Shown: piece by piece, positions 7,263 through 16,290 of the stretch
Position numbering within the stretch: position 1 is the stretch's first letter
Layout: every line of letters starts with the position of its first letter
Assembly (NCBI GenBank): GCA_038210245.1
Contig: JBBQWW010000002.1
Span: 1-64,000, forward strand
Direction of reading: 5' to 3'
Length of the DNA: 64,000 nt
Source of the DNA: Bog-756 sp038210245
GTDB taxonomy: Bacteria; Actinomycetota; Acidimicrobiia; Acidimicrobiales; RAAP-2
Made by a program: the position numbers and the translations under genes
The notes under the pieces: generated by a model
Databases searched by the model: none
What the model was told of the DNA's origin: nothing
The model's input: the letters and a program-made list of their open reading frames with translations, nothing else

Positions 7263-8038
7263 TGGCGACCGGTCGCCAGCGTAAGCAGACCCGCCAGGAG
7301 CTCCGGGCCCTCCTGCTCGACACCGGGCGCGCCATCCTCCAAGAGGAGGGGCTCGGCACCGGAGCGGAGGCCCTCACCTTCAAGCGGGTCTTCGAGCGGG
7401 TGGAGAGGGAGACCGGGGTTCGCCTGACCAATGCCTCGATCATCCGACGGGTCTGGGACAACCAGGCCGAATTCCAGGCTGACGTACTGGTCTCCATCGC
7501 CACCGACGACGGCAGCGCCGAGATCGAGTTCACCGAGTCGGCCATCGCCCGGTTCCTGGAGGAGCTCGACGTCTCGTCGCCCGAGGCCCGGTGGCGGAGC
7601 GCCACCGAGCTCTGCCGGGTGGCCGGTGCGGCCAACATCGAGGCCCTCGAACACTCACCCAACTGGACATCGTGGATCGGCGTGTGGGCGCTGGCCACGG
7701 CCGGTGACTCCCAGGAGCACCATGGGCGGATCGAAGCAGCCCTGGTGGATGGGTACAACACCTTCACCCGACGGTTCGTGGAGCTCTATGCCGGTATGGC
7801 CGCCCTGTTGGGATTCCGCCTGCGCGAGGGGCTCACCCTCCGCCAGTTCGCCATCGCCGCCGAGTCGCTGGCCGAGGGGTGTGCCCTCCGGAGCCGTGTG
7901 GATCCGTCGGACATGTTCGGTATCGTGCGCCCCACCGGGCCGGACGGCGCCCCGAGGGAGTGGACCCTCTTCTCCGTCGGGCTCGAGGCCCTGGCTCTGC
8001 AGTTCTTCGATCTCGATCCGGAGTGGGTTCCGGCCTGA
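7262..8038 (+). CDS. TetR-like transcriptional regulator, paralog 1
   Basis: This 258-residue protein has a TetR-like layout: an N-terminal helical DNA-binding region and a longer ligand/dimer domain. The HTH region is unusual and shared with two other proteins here: LTFKRVFERVE, then TGVRLTNASIIRRVWDNQAEF (about residues 38-73). The C-terminus also shares the pattern EGCALRxR...GIxxPTGPxG...EWTLF, followed by GLE and DPEW. The three copies (this one, 39799-40626, 48097-48876) are clearly paralogous along their whole length. The paired TTGCAA element about 130 bp upstream suggests autorepression. It is flanked by the SDR pair and an HtrA protease. Ligand and targets unknown. Confidence 0.8.
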   Translation: MATGRQRKQTRQELRALLLDTGRAILQEEGLGTGAEALTFKRVFERVERETGVRLTNASIIRRVWDNQAEFQADVLVSIATDDGSAEIEFTESAIARFLEELDVSSPEARWRSATELCRVAGAANIEALEHSPNWTSWIGVWALATAGDSQEHHGRIEAALVDGYNTFTRRFVELYAGMAALLGFRLREGLTLRQFAIAAESLAEGCALRSRVDPSDMFGIVRPTGPDGAPREWTLFSVGLEALALQFFDLDPEWVPA

Positions 8039-8184
8039 ACCCCGACGAGGCCACGTGAATTTACGATCTTCCTATGCGGCGTTGAGGGTGTCCTTACCCC
8101 GCTGGCCTCCAATGGAGTGATGAGATCGACCGGCACGACGCCGACGGACCTCGGAACGACGGTTGAATCGGAAGGTGCAACGAG

Positions 8185-9789
8185 ATGAGCGAGACCTGGG
8201 ATCCCACGACGGGACCGGAAGACACGACGCCGCCGACCGGGGCCGACCCCGTTACCCCCGAGACGGCACCGGCCGGGCCGGGTAGCCAGTACGGCCGGGC
8301 CATTCCCCTGCCGCCGGTGGGCGGGCCCCCGGTGGCCCCCGCCGGGCCGTATGCCGGTGCCGCTCCGGTCGGGGGGGACCCGACCGGCCCCGTGCCCCAG
8401 GTGGGCGCGGGTGCGCCCACCCCACCGGCGGGCGTCCGGACCCCGCCGGCCCAGTGGGCCTGGGGTCCCCCATCGACCGGTGGCGCTCCCTCCTACCTGG
8501 GATGGCCCCAGGCCGCGCCCGTGGCCCCGACGGCGCCGGCCAAGTCGCGCAACGGCCTGCTGATGGCTCTGGCCACCGTGGTCGTGGTGGTGGCCGTGGC
8601 GGCCGGGGTCGGCCTGGGCCACGCCGTCTGGCCCAACTCCAACACGTCGGTGTCGGCCAGCCCGGCCACCGGCTCGGGCGGCACGTCCGGCTCGTCCCCC
8701 TTCGGCTCCGGCTCCAGCGGCAGCAGTGGGTCCTACCCCTTCGGCTCGGGCTCCAGCGGCAGTGGCTCGGGTTCGTCGGGCAACACCTCCGCCGGCGCCG
8801 GCGCCCCCTCGGACATCTCCTCCATCGCCGCCAAGGTCTCGCCGGCCCTGGTGGACATCAATACCAACCTCAGCTACCAGAACGAGCAGGCGGCCGGTAC
8901 CGGCATGGTGCTGACGTCCGACGGCACCGTCCTCACCAACAACCACGTGATCGACGGGGCCACGAGCATCAGCGTGACCGACGTGGGCAACGGCAAGACC
9001 TACACGGCCAGCGTGGTCGGCTACGACCGCACCGGTGACATCGCCGTGATCAAACTCTCAGCCGCCAGCGGCCTCCAGACCATCACCACCAGCGCCGGGT
9101 CCGCCGCGGTGGGCCAGGCCGTGGTGGGAGTCGGCAACGCCGGAGGCACCGGGGGCACCCCCAGCGCCGCCGGCGGCTCGATCACCGCTCTCAACCAGTC
9201 CATCACCGCCAGTGACGGCGGTGGGGGCAACGCCGAGAACCTGACCGGGCTCATCGAGGTCAACGCCGGCATCCAGCCCGGGGACTCCGGCGGTTCGCTG
9301 GTCAACACCCAGGGCCAGGTCATCGGGATGGACACCGCCGCCTCGGCCGACTCCAGCTACCAGGTGTCGGCCACCCAGGCCTACGCCATCCCCATCGAGA
9401 CGGCCCTGTCGGTGGCCAAGAAGATCAACGCCGGCCAGGGGTCGTCCACCATCCACATCGGGCCCACGGGCTTCCTCGGACTGGGCATCTCGCCCTCCTC
9501 GGCCAACAGCGCCGGGTCGGCCAACGGGTTCGGTGGGAGCGGGAGTAGCAACTCCTCTTCCGGAGCCGTGGTGTCCCAGGTCCTCTCGAGCTCGGCCGCC
9601 GGTCAGGCCGGGGTGGTGTCCGGTGACACCATCGACAGCCTGAACGGCGCCGCCATCAACTCACCGGCCGACCTCACCGGCCAGCTGGTGTCCAAGCACC
9701 CCGGTGACACCGTCCAGCTGCAGTGGACCGACCAGTCCGGTCAGACCCACACGGCGTCGGTGAAGCTGGGCTCGGGACCGCCGGCCTGA
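8185..9789 (+). CDS. HtrA-like S1C serine protease with PDZ domain, membrane-anchored
   Basis: This 534-residue protein comprises a Pro/Gly-rich cytoplasmic N-terminus (1-118), one transmembrane helix (about 123-147), a Ser/Gly linker, a trypsin-like domain with triad His254 (TNNHVID), Asp285 (TGDIAVIKL) and Ser368 (PGDSGGS), and a C-terminal PDZ domain (about 430-530). The topology places the protease outside the membrane, where HtrA enzymes degrade or refold damaged envelope proteins. The length and layout match actinobacterial HtrA/PepD-like proteins. GGAAGG lies upstream of the ATG. No sensor kinase or sigma factor gene accompanies it. Confidence 0.93.
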   Translation: MSETWDPTTGPEDTTPPTGADPVTPETAPAGPGSQYGRAIPLPPVGGPPVAPAGPYAGAAPVGGDPTGPVPQVGAGAPTPPAGVRTPPAQWAWGPPSTGGAPSYLGWPQAAPVAPTAPAKSRNGLLMALATVVVVVAVAAGVGLGHAVWPNSNTSVSASPATGSGGTSGSSPFGSGSSGSSGSYPFGSGSSGSGSGSSGNTSAGAGAPSDISSIAAKVSPALVDINTNLSYQNEQAAGTGMVLTSDGTVLTNNHVIDGATSISVTDVGNGKTYTASVVGYDRTGDIAVIKLSAASGLQTITTSAGSAAVGQAVVGVGNAGGTGGTPSAAGGSITALNQSITASDGGGGNAENLTGLIEVNAGIQPGDSGGSLVNTQGQVIGMDTAASADSSYQVSATQAYAIPIETALSVAKKINAGQGSSTIHIGPTGFLGLGISPSSANSAGSANGFGGSGSSNSSSGAVVSQVLSSSAAGQAGVVSGDTIDSLNGAAINSPADLTGQLVSKHPGDTVQLQWTDQSGQTHTASVKLGSGPPA

Positions 9790-9819
9790 CGCCATCGGCC
9801 ACTGGCCGACCCCCCGGAG

Positions 9820-11340
9820 TCAGGACGTGCGGCGTCCGACCCGGGGGGCGTCGCCGAGTCGGGCCCGGAGGGCGACCCGGTCGGGCTTGCCCAGGGCGGT
9901 GACCGGCAGGTCGTCGGAGAACTCGAGGTATTCGGGCACTTTGTAGGTGGCCAGCGCCGAGGCACAGTGGCGGACCAGCTCCTCCACCGAGACCGGTTCC
10001 GACACCACCACCATGGCCCCCACCCGTTCCCCGAGGTCGAGGTCGGGCAGGCCCACCACGCCGGCGTCGACCACGCTCGGGTGGGTGCGGAGGACCTCCT
10101 CCACCTCGACGGGTCCGAACTTCTCCCCCCCGCGGTTGATGGTGTCGGAGAGCCGGCCCACCAGATAGAGGTAGCCCTGGTCGTCCTGGCGGCCGGTGTC
10201 CCCGGTGTGGAGCCACTCGGTGGTGGTGTTCTGCACGGCTCGCACCACGAACTCGCCCACCGTGCCCGGCTCGACCTCCCGGTCGGTGCCCGGCTCGACG
10301 ATCCGAAGCTCCACACCGGCCAGTGGCCGTCCGACGGAATCGAACCGGTCGCCCCGCCGGTGGTCGTCGGGGGTGAGGGCAGCGTAGGCCCCCAACGTCT
10401 CGGTCTGGCCGAAGGTGTTGGAGAAGTCCACGCCGGGGAAGGCGTCCACGGCCCGCCGCACCAGGTCCACCGGACAGGCCGCGGCACCGTAGCTGAGCGA
10501 CCGCAACGAGGAGACGTCGGTACTCTCGAAACGCGGATGGTCGAGGATGCGACGGAGCATGGTGGGCACCACGAAGGTCTGGTTGACCCGGTGCCGGTCC
10601 ACCAGTCCCAGCCATTCGCCGGGGTCGAACTTGGGCAGGAGGACCATCTGCTTGCCCTGGACCAGGGAGACGAACAGGCCCAGGGTCCCGGCGATGTGGA
10701 AGATGGGCGCCGACATCAAGTCGATCACCTGGGGCGCGTCGGGATCGATGGGCTTTCCGTAGAAGGCCAGCCGGTCGGCCACCACCCCATGGTTGATGGG
10801 GATGGGCTTGGGCAGGCCGGTAGTACCGCTGGTGTACAGCACGAGGGCGGTGTCGTCCCCCCGGCCCACCGCGGCCGGGCTGCTGGCTTCGTCGACCTCG
10901 GTGGCGAAGATCTCCTCCTCCACCAGTACCGGACCCGAGAGGACCGACCCGAGGCTGGCGGCGTACCGGTCCCCGGCCACCCCGACCCGGGTGTTGGTCA
11001 GCTCGGCCAGCTGGCCCAGCTCGCCGGGGGTCAGGTAGGCGTTCATCTGGGCCGAAGCCGCACCGATCCGGGCCGCACCGAAGATGGTGGCCACCGACAG
11101 CACGCTGCCCAGATTGACCAGGGCCACCCGGTCGCCGGGCTCCACCCCGGCGGCGGAGAGGGCCACCTCGACCTGGCGGATACGCCACTCGAGCTCCCGG
11201 AAGGTGACGGACCGGCCGTCGACGACCAGGGCCGTCCGGTCGGGCACGGCCAGGAGGGGGGCGTCGGTGGCGTGGCCGACGTTCACGGGGCTGGGCGGGA
11301 GGGCAGGGACGGGGCGGCGTGCGGGCTCATCGGCGGTCAT
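9820..11340 (-). CDS. AMP-dependent acyl-CoA synthetase/ligase
   Basis: This 506-residue member of the ANL superfamily has the phosphate-binding loop YTSGTTGLPK, the A5 motif NTFGQTET, the hinge region WLHTGDTGRQDDQGYLYLVGR, and the C-terminal catalytic region with ALGKPDR supplying the Lys. It activates a carboxylic acid to acyl-AMP and transfers it to CoA. A chain-length or aryl preference cannot be read from the sequence. ATG at 11340 is chosen over the upstream GTG at 11403 because the family N-terminus begins here. It is convergent with the HtrA gene and divergent from the DinB-like gene. Confidence 0.92.
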   Translation of the reverse strand: MTADEPARRPVPALPPSPVNVGHATDAPLLAVPDRTALVVDGRSVTFRELEWRIRQVEVALSAAGVEPGDRVALVNLGSVLSVATIFGAARIGAASAQMNAYLTPGELGQLAELTNTRVGVAGDRYAASLGSVLSGPVLVEEEIFATEVDEASSPAAVGRGDDTALVLYTSGTTGLPKPIPINHGVVADRLAFYGKPIDPDAPQVIDLMSAPIFHIAGTLGLFVSLVQGKQMVLLPKFDPGEWLGLVDRHRVNQTFVVPTMLRRILDHPRFESTDVSSLRSLSYGAAACPVDLVRRAVDAFPGVDFSNTFGQTETLGAYAALTPDDHRRGDRFDSVGRPLAGVELRIVEPGTDREVEPGTVGEFVVRAVQNTTTEWLHTGDTGRQDDQGYLYLVGRLSDTINRGGEKFGPVEVEEVLRTHPSVVDAGVVGLPDLDLGERVGAMVVVSEPVSVEELVRHCASALATYKVPEYLEFSDDLPVTALGKPDRVALRARLGDAPRVGRRTS

Positions 11341-11453
11341 GGTAGAGCACCGGTACCGGTTCGGCCCGTGGGCCGTCGGATGGACGACGACCGGGTGAGG
11401 CACGGAAGGCCACGCGCCGACCCGGGCGGGACGGGATCGTGGGCGGGGCCGTC

Positions 11454-11459
11454 TAGGGT
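11454..11459 (+). promoter_or_regulatory. -10 hexamer of probable leaderless promoter
   Basis: TAGGGT is followed by 7 nt and the ATG at 11467. No ribosome binding site lies between, as expected for a leaderless transcript. Confidence 0.45.
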
Positions 11460-11466
11460 CGCGGCC

Positions 11467-12198
11467 ATGCAGGTGGCGGCGAGCATCGGTGGCTGCCTCC
11501 AGGCATCCGGGGTTCTGCTCGAGGCGCTGGAGGGGGACGGGTTCTCCGATGGTGTGGCCCGTCAGCCCTCGCTCCTACCGGGCTGGTCGGTCGGGCACCT
11601 CCTCACCCACCTGGCCCGCAACGCCGACAGTCATCTCCGGATGATCGAAGCCGGTGCCGAGGACCGGGTGGTCGATCAGTATCCGGGAGGTACAGCCCAG
11701 CGGGAGGCCGAGATCGAGGCCGGTGCCCACCGTCCGGCCCGGGAGATCCAGGACGATCTGCGCACCTCGGAGCTGGACCTGCAGGCGGCGTGGGATGGGG
11801 TGTCCTCCGAGGTGTGGCTTCGGAACAGCCGTCGCTGGGGCACACAGCCGTGGCCGCTGGCCGAGCAGCCGTTCCTGCGCTGGCGGGAGGTGGCCCTGCA
11901 CTCGACCGATCTGGGCATCGCCGGACTGACGCCCGATGTCTGGGCGGACGCCTACGTCGACCAGGAACTCCGGCGCCAGCTGGTCGCGCTGGCCCCCCGG
12001 CTGCCCGGTCGGCTGGCCGTCGACGTGGAGGTCACCGACCGGGGTTGGGACGTGGTGGTGATGGGGACCGGGGTCGGCGAACCCGAGCCGCTGGCCACCG
12101 CGGCCGGTACCTCCCGGCAGCTCCTGGCCTGGTTGGTGGGCCGGGGCTCCCCCGATCCGAACTGGCCCGAGCTGACGGAGTGGTCGGCCGTTCCCTGA
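11467..12198 (+). CDS. Maleylpyruvate isomerase/DinB-fold family protein
   Basis: This 243-residue protein has an N-terminal four-helix DinB-like domain whose metal-site motif is LPGWSVGHLLTHLARN; the His in this motif and the later HSTDLG His are the usual ligands. A C-terminal region of about 90 residues resembles the MDMPI C-terminal domain. The family uses mycothiol as thiol cofactor for isomerisation or conjugation. The exact substrate is uncertain; maleylpyruvate is the best-studied one. The start is supported by the leaderless promoter pattern. It is divergent from the acyl-CoA synthetase. Confidence 0.82.
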   Translation: MQVAASIGGCLQASGVLLEALEGDGFSDGVARQPSLLPGWSVGHLLTHLARNADSHLRMIEAGAEDRVVDQYPGGTAQREAEIEAGAHRPAREIQDDLRTSELDLQAAWDGVSSEVWLRNSRRWGTQPWPLAEQPFLRWREVALHSTDLGIAGLTPDVWADAYVDQELRRQLVALAPRLPGRLAVDVEVTDRGWDVVVMGTGVGEPEPLATAAGTSRQLLAWLVGRGSPDPNWPELTEWSAVP

Positions 12199-12227
12199 GG
12201 TCAGGGCGGACCGGTCCGGGGATCCTC

Positions 12228-13217
12228 CTAGGGCACCCGCAGTGCCGGCACCACCTCGGCCATGAACCGTCGGAGCGTCTCGTCGGCAGGGAAGTCCCGG
12301 AGCCACAGGATGAGCCCGCCGCAGCCGGCGTCGACGAAGCCCTGGGTCTTCTCTACGACCTGGTCCACCGTGCCCACCAGGTTGTCGGCCAGATACTGCT
12401 CCGTCGACGTCCCGCCCCACAGGCCACCTCCCCCGTCGGACTCGCACCACGCCCGGCACTCGGCCTCGGTGTCGAACAGTCGGCAGTCGGGGCCATGGGT
12501 CCTCCGGATGGCCTCGAACGGCCTCCCCACCTCCTCGCAGTACGAGGCCAACAGGCCCGACTTGCGTTGGAAGGCCTCCAAACTCACCTGCCAGTTGGTC
12601 AGGTCGGCCCGACGGGCGGCGATGCGAAGGTTGATCTTCTCCCCCCCGCCCCCGACCAGCACCGGCGGCAGCTGCTGGACCGGCTTGGGGTCGCAGTAGG
12701 CCCCGTCGAAGTGCAGGTGCTCCCCGTCGAAGCTCACCGTCTCGTCGGTCCACAGGCGCCGGACCACCTCGAGGGTCTCGTCCAGCACGGCCAGGCGCTC
12801 GGGGTTGGACAGGTAGGGATAGCCGTAGGAGGCGTACTCCTCGTGGAACCAGCCGGCCCCCATCCCGAGGATGAGGCGGCCCCCGGAGTACACATCGATG
12901 CAGGCCGTCTCCTTGGCCAGCAGTCCGGCATTGCGGTACGACGAGCAGGTGACCAGTTGGCCCAGCCCCACCCGTGTGGTGCGTTGGGACAGGGCGGCCA
13001 GCATGGTGAAGGCCTCGAACACGTGGCTGGGCTCCCGCCGGGGCACCGTCTCCACGTGGTCGTAGACCCAGAGGTGGTCGTAGCCCAGAGACTCGGCCAG
13101 CTCGGCCAGCTCCACCGAGCGGGCCCAGGCATCGGGTCCGCTCCATCCCGAGTACTCCAGCTTCCAGCCCTGGGGGACGAAGACGCCGATCTCGAGGCCA
13201 CCGCCGGCCCCGCTCAC
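12228..13217 (-). CDS. Luciferase-like (LLM class, probably F420-dependent) oxidoreductase
   Basis: This 329-residue TIM-barrel LLM protein has the N-terminal strand EIGVFVPQG, the HLWVYDH turn, GLGQLVTCSSYRNAGLLAK and GRLILGMGAGW, all typical of F420-dependent family members. The C-terminal VGTVDQVVEKTQGFVDAGCGG is the conserved last barrel turn. It would reduce or oxidise an organic substrate using F420 (or FMN). The GTG start at 13217 overlaps the stop of the VOC gene by four bases (GTGA), making it the last gene of a three-gene operon with the VOC protein and zinc dehydrogenase. Confidence 0.9.
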   Translation of the reverse strand: MSGAGGGLEIGVFVPQGWKLEYSGWSGPDAWARSVELAELAESLGYDHLWVYDHVETVPRREPSHVFEAFTMLAALSQRTTRVGLGQLVTCSSYRNAGLLAKETACIDVYSGGRLILGMGAGWFHEEYASYGYPYLSNPERLAVLDETLEVVRRLWTDETVSFDGEHLHFDGAYCDPKPVQQLPPVLVGGGGEKINLRIAARRADLTNWQVSLEAFQRKSGLLASYCEEVGRPFEAIRRTHGPDCRLFDTEAECRAWCESDGGGGLWGGTSTEQYLADNLVGTVDQVVEKTQGFVDAGCGGLILWLRDFPADETLRRFMAEVVPALRVP

Positions 13218-13660
13218 CGGGCGAACTCCCACCACTGCACCTCGCACATCATGGGCAGAAGGTACCGGACGTAGACCGAGTGGATCTTGATCACGCCCTG
13301 GTCGTCGGTGTGCAGGTCGATGAGGTCCACCCGGTCGTCGTGGGCCCGGAAGGCCTCGGCCCGCTCTTGGACGCCCTGCAGCTCGGCCAGGGTCCCGACC
13401 GAGAAGCCGAAGTGGTCCATCCGCGGGCACTGCATGGGCTGGTCGTCGGCGATGAGGAAGAGGAACTGGTCCCAGTGCACGCACGAGAGGATCAGGCGGT
13501 GCCGGTCCTCGGTCATCACCTCCATCTCCTCGAAGCCGAAGACCTCCCCCCAGAACCGACAGATCTGGTGGCGGTGCTCATGGTCCAACTGCTCAGCGGG
13601 GACGCTCATGGCCACATGGTTGAACCGGGGCACGCCGCTCGGGTAGTACGGATGGGCCAT
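13214..13660 (-). CDS. VOC-superfamily (glyoxalase/dioxygenase-like) protein
   Basis: This 148-residue protein shows two beta-alpha-beta-beta-beta modules: FNHVAMSVP ... RFWGEVFGFEEME, then MDHFGFSVG ... DLHTDDQGVIKIHSVYVRYLLP. Histidines in each first strand and a C-terminal acidic residue could bind a divalent metal. It could be an extradiol dioxygenase-like, glyoxalase-like or isomerase-type enzyme; the exact reaction is not evident. The ATG shares one base with the stop of the upstream dehydrogenase gene, and its own stop overlaps the following gene, so all three are co-translated. Confidence 0.8.
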   Translation of the reverse strand: MAHPYYPSGVPRFNHVAMSVPAEQLDHEHRHQICRFWGEVFGFEEMEVMTEDRHRLILSCVHWDQFLFLIADDQPMQCPRMDHFGFSVGTLAELQGVQERAEAFRAHDDRVDLIDLHTDDQGVIKIHSVYVRYLLPMMCEVQWWEFAR

Positions 13661-14733
13661 CAGCCATCCTCCCGTCCCGGTGTCCCCGACAGCCGGGGCA
13701 CCACCATCACCTTGCCGGCCAGCCGTCCCTCGGCCAGCCCGGTCAGGGCCTCGGACAGTCGGTCGAGGGGTACGTCCTCGGCTTCGATCAGCAGGTCGGT
13801 GGGGAAGCCGTCGGTGGCCAGCAGTTCGAGGGCACGGTCGAAGCCGTCATGGTCGTAGACGAACGACCCGACCACGTGGAGCTCGTTGAGGACGAAGCGG
13901 TTGGGGTCGAAGGCCGGATGTTCGAGCCCGGCCCCGACCAGTACCAAGGTCCCGCCCCGCCCGAGTTGGTGGAAGCCGGCCTCGATGGCCGCCTTCTTGC
14001 CCGAGCACTCCAGGACGGCGTGGACGGCCCGGCCGGTGATCCGCTCCGGCTCCCACGGGGGAAAGGTCTCGAGATCGGCAGGATCGAGGACCTCGGTGGC
14101 CCCGAGCTGGCGGGCCAGCTGGCGGCGTCGCTCGCCGGGCTCGACGGCGATGATCGGTCCGATGCCCCGGGCCACCAGCGCGGCAATGGACAGGGCCCCG
14201 ATGGGCCCGGCCCCGATGACCATGACCCGGTCGCCGGGGACCACCCCGGAACGGGTGATCCCGTGGAGGGCCACGGCCAGGGGCTCGGCCAGCGCCGCCT
14301 GGCGCGTGGTCAGGCCCGGGGGCAGGCGGAGGAGGGAGGCCTCCCGCACGAGCACGTAGCGGGCGAAGGCCCCGTCGTGGCCGTCGACCACCGAGCCCGC
14401 CCGGTTCTCGCACTGCGAGGGCTTCCCCTCGAGGCACCGCCGGCACCGCCCGCAGCGGGGTGACGAGCCCCCGACCACCAGCTCACCGAGCTGCCACCCC
14501 TCGACGTCAGCGCCCAGGGCCACGATGGTCCCGGTGAACTCGTGGCCGGCCACCAGGCCCGTCTCGCCCCACCCGTCGAGGAGCATGTGGACGTCGGACC
14601 CGCAGATGCCGCAGTGGTCCACCTCCACCAGCACCTCGTCCGGGGCGGGGCGGGGGACCGGACGGTCCTCCACGACCACCACACCGGGACGGTGCAACAC
14701 GGCCGCCGGCATCGACTCGGGCAGTTCGGTCAT
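13660..14733 (-). CDS. Zinc-dependent medium-chain alcohol dehydrogenase
   Basis: This 357-residue MDR protein has the catalytic zinc motif CGICGSD with GHEFTG, the structural zinc lobe with four Cys (CGRCRRCLEGKPSQC), and the nucleotide fold GAGPIGALS. It is a NAD(P)-dependent polyol or alcohol dehydrogenase of the threonine/sorbitol dehydrogenase group. ATG at 14733 is chosen because a G-rich run (GGGGGGGTGG) lies just upstream and the residues before it are Arg/Pro-rich and non-conserved. It is the first gene of the operon with the VOC and luciferase-like genes; together they suggest stepwise oxidation of a cyclic or branched substrate. Confidence 0.92.
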   Translation of the reverse strand: MTELPESMPAAVLHRPGVVVVEDRPVPRPAPDEVLVEVDHCGICGSDVHMLLDGWGETGLVAGHEFTGTIVALGADVEGWQLGELVVGGSSPRCGRCRRCLEGKPSQCENRAGSVVDGHDGAFARYVLVREASLLRLPPGLTTRQAALAEPLAVALHGITRSGVVPGDRVMVIGAGPIGALSIAALVARGIGPIIAVEPGERRRQLARQLGATEVLDPADLETFPPWEPERITGRAVHAVLECSGKKAAIEAGFHQLGRGGTLVLVGAGLEHPAFDPNRFVLNELHVVGSFVYDHDGFDRALELLATDGFPTDLLIEAEDVPLDRLSEALTGLAEGRLAGKVMVVPRLSGTPGREDG

Positions 14734-14898
14734 CACGCCACCCCCCCGGATGGGCCCGCCGCCGGCTGGTCCGGTGGCGGGTGGATCTCTGGTTCGGCGC
14801 CACTCTACGCCAGGCATCGCCGTCGGTCCCCGGTCCCGCCGGGGGCGGGTCGCATGGAGGGGCTAAAGGGTTGCCCGACGCGTGACGATGATTCCGGC

Positions 14899-15126
14899 AT
14901 GGCACCCGACCTGCGCTTCGACACGGATGACCCTGAGTTCCAGCGCGGATTCGAGATCGGCGTGCTGTGGGAGCGCCTGGTCACCGACGGGGCCTGTCAT
15001 ATGGCCGTCAGCGCCTCCAACGCCGAGATGGTCATCCGGGTGGCCCAGGCCTTTGGGTGCGAGTTCTCCGGTCGCGAGATCGAGGACGACCAGATCTCCG
15101 TCGAGCTCCACCAGGTGAGTCAGTAG
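14899..15126 (+). CDS. Small conserved-type hypothetical protein
   Basis: This 75-residue acidic protein opens with DPEFQRGFEIGVLWERL, continues with a helix SNAEMVIRVAQAFGCEF and ends with a strand ISVELHQV. The pattern looks like a compact alpha/beta protein and has normal codon use for this genome. GATGAT lies 6 nt before the ATG, in the leaderless spacing seen elsewhere here. I do not recognise a function. It sits between the dehydrogenase operon (divergent) and the UDG-like gene. Confidence 0.65.
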   Translation: MAPDLRFDTDDPEFQRGFEIGVLWERLVTDGACHMAVSASNAEMVIRVAQAFGCEFSGREIEDDQISVELHQVSQ

Positions 15127-15270
15127 CCCGTCGGCCCGGGGCACTGCCACGGCGTGGACCCGGCCGGGCCGGCCGGTCATGATCACCGGGTGGGAACCCA
15201 CGTACCGCCGACCGCCGGCCACCCTTCCGGCCACCACCCCCGTGCCGTCCCCCCCGGCGTGCATCAGGTG

Positions 15271-15909
15271 ATGGGCATGGTGCGGGCCCTCGCCGTGCCC
15301 GGCTCCCTCAATCTCTACGACGAGGCCGACTCGGTGGCGTGGGGCGATCCCCCCGGCGCCGCCACCGCCCGAGGGGACGCCCTCACCGGCTACCTGACCC
15401 GACAGTGGTCCGCCCCGGTGGTGCTGGTAGGGGAGGCACCGGGCCGGAACGGGGCCCGGTGGACCGGCGTGCCCTTCACCTCTCCCCACGTGCTGACCGG
15501 TGCGGGGCCGCGGGAGCCCACCGCCACCGTGGTCCACCGGGTGCTGGCCGAGTTGGGGTGGGCCTCTCGGGTCCTGCTGTGGAACGCCTCGGCGCTCTTC
15601 CCACCGGACAACCGCGATCCCCGCCGGGACGAGCTCGAGGCCTGTGCCGACGTGCTCGAGCGGGTGTGCCGTGACCGGGCGGTGCTGGCCGTCGGCCGGT
15701 TCGCCCAGCGGGCCACCGGTGCCCCCTACGTGCGCCACCCCTCCCACGGCGGCGCCACCCGGTTCGCCGAGGACCTGCATCGGGCCCTGCCCGTGGCCGT
15801 TGGAGTACCGTCGGGGCCGAGGAGGTCCGGTGATCGAGCAGGTGGTGGAGGCGTGGAAGGCCCATCTGCGGGGCGACCACCCCGGAGGGCTAGACCAACT
15901 CCTCGATGA
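15271..15909 (+). CDS. Uracil-DNA glycosylase superfamily protein
   Basis: This 212-residue protein has the UDG-superfamily pattern: VLVGEAPGRNGARWTGVPFTSP (the GxAPG and PF motifs), LLWNASALFPPDN, and late in the fold the PSHGG motif that contributes the uracil-site His. Such proteins remove uracil or related bases from DNA, though distant members may have other roles. The C-terminal 27 residues are Gly/Arg-rich and overlap the next gene by 80 bp, so the true end of the functional domain is around residue 185. ATG at 15271 is one option; GTG at 15268 and upstream codons are also open. Confidence 0.75.
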   Translation: MGMVRALAVPGSLNLYDEADSVAWGDPPGAATARGDALTGYLTRQWSAPVVLVGEAPGRNGARWTGVPFTSPHVLTGAGPREPTATVVHRVLAELGWASRVLLWNASALFPPDNRDPRRDELEACADVLERVCRDRAVLAVGRFAQRATGAPYVRHPSHGGATRFAEDLHRALPVAVGVPSGPRRSGDRAGGGGVEGPSAGRPPRRARPTPR

Positions 15910-16270
15910 CGAGGTGGTGTTCTACTCGCCGATCGTGTTCACGCCGCAGCGGGGCAAGGCCGTCACCGCCCTCTACCTCGAGGCTGCCTCCCAGACCTTT
16001 CCCGGCGACCACGCCGCGGAGAACCCGTCGGGTGGCGACCCTCCGGCCGGGGGCTTCCGCTACACCAAGACGGTGCTGTCGAGGGACACCGCCGTGCTGG
16101 AGTTCGAGACCACCATGGATGGTCGGTACGTCAACGGCGTGGACATCATCCGCTGCAACGACGAGGGTCGGATCATCGAGTTCCGGGTCATGATCCGACC
16201 CCTTCAAGCCGTCGAACTGGTCCACCGACGCATGGCGGCGATGCTGGAGCGGATGGGCCCGGGCGACTGA
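15830..16270 (+). CDS. NTF2/SnoaL-like protein
   Basis: This 146-residue protein has the cone-shaped NTF2 pattern: an N-terminal helix VVEAWKAHLRGDHPGGLDQLLDDEVVFYSP, a second helix, and four C-terminal strands ending NGVDIIRCNDEGRIIEFRVMIRP, then a helix LVHRRMAAML. The fold houses isomerases, cyclases and binding proteins, and no catalytic residues settle which. GGAGG at 15821-15825 sits just before the GTG at 15830, fixing this start even though it lies within the 3' end of the UDG-like gene. Confidence 0.78.
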   Translation: MIEQVVEAWKAHLRGDHPGGLDQLLDDEVVFYSPIVFTPQRGKAVTALYLEAASQTFPGDHAAENPSGGDPPAGGFRYTKTVLSRDTAVLEFETTMDGRYVNGVDIIRCNDEGRIIEFRVMIRPLQAVELVHRRMAAMLERMGPGD

Positions 16271-16290
16271 CGCCGAATGGTCCGGCGGGG

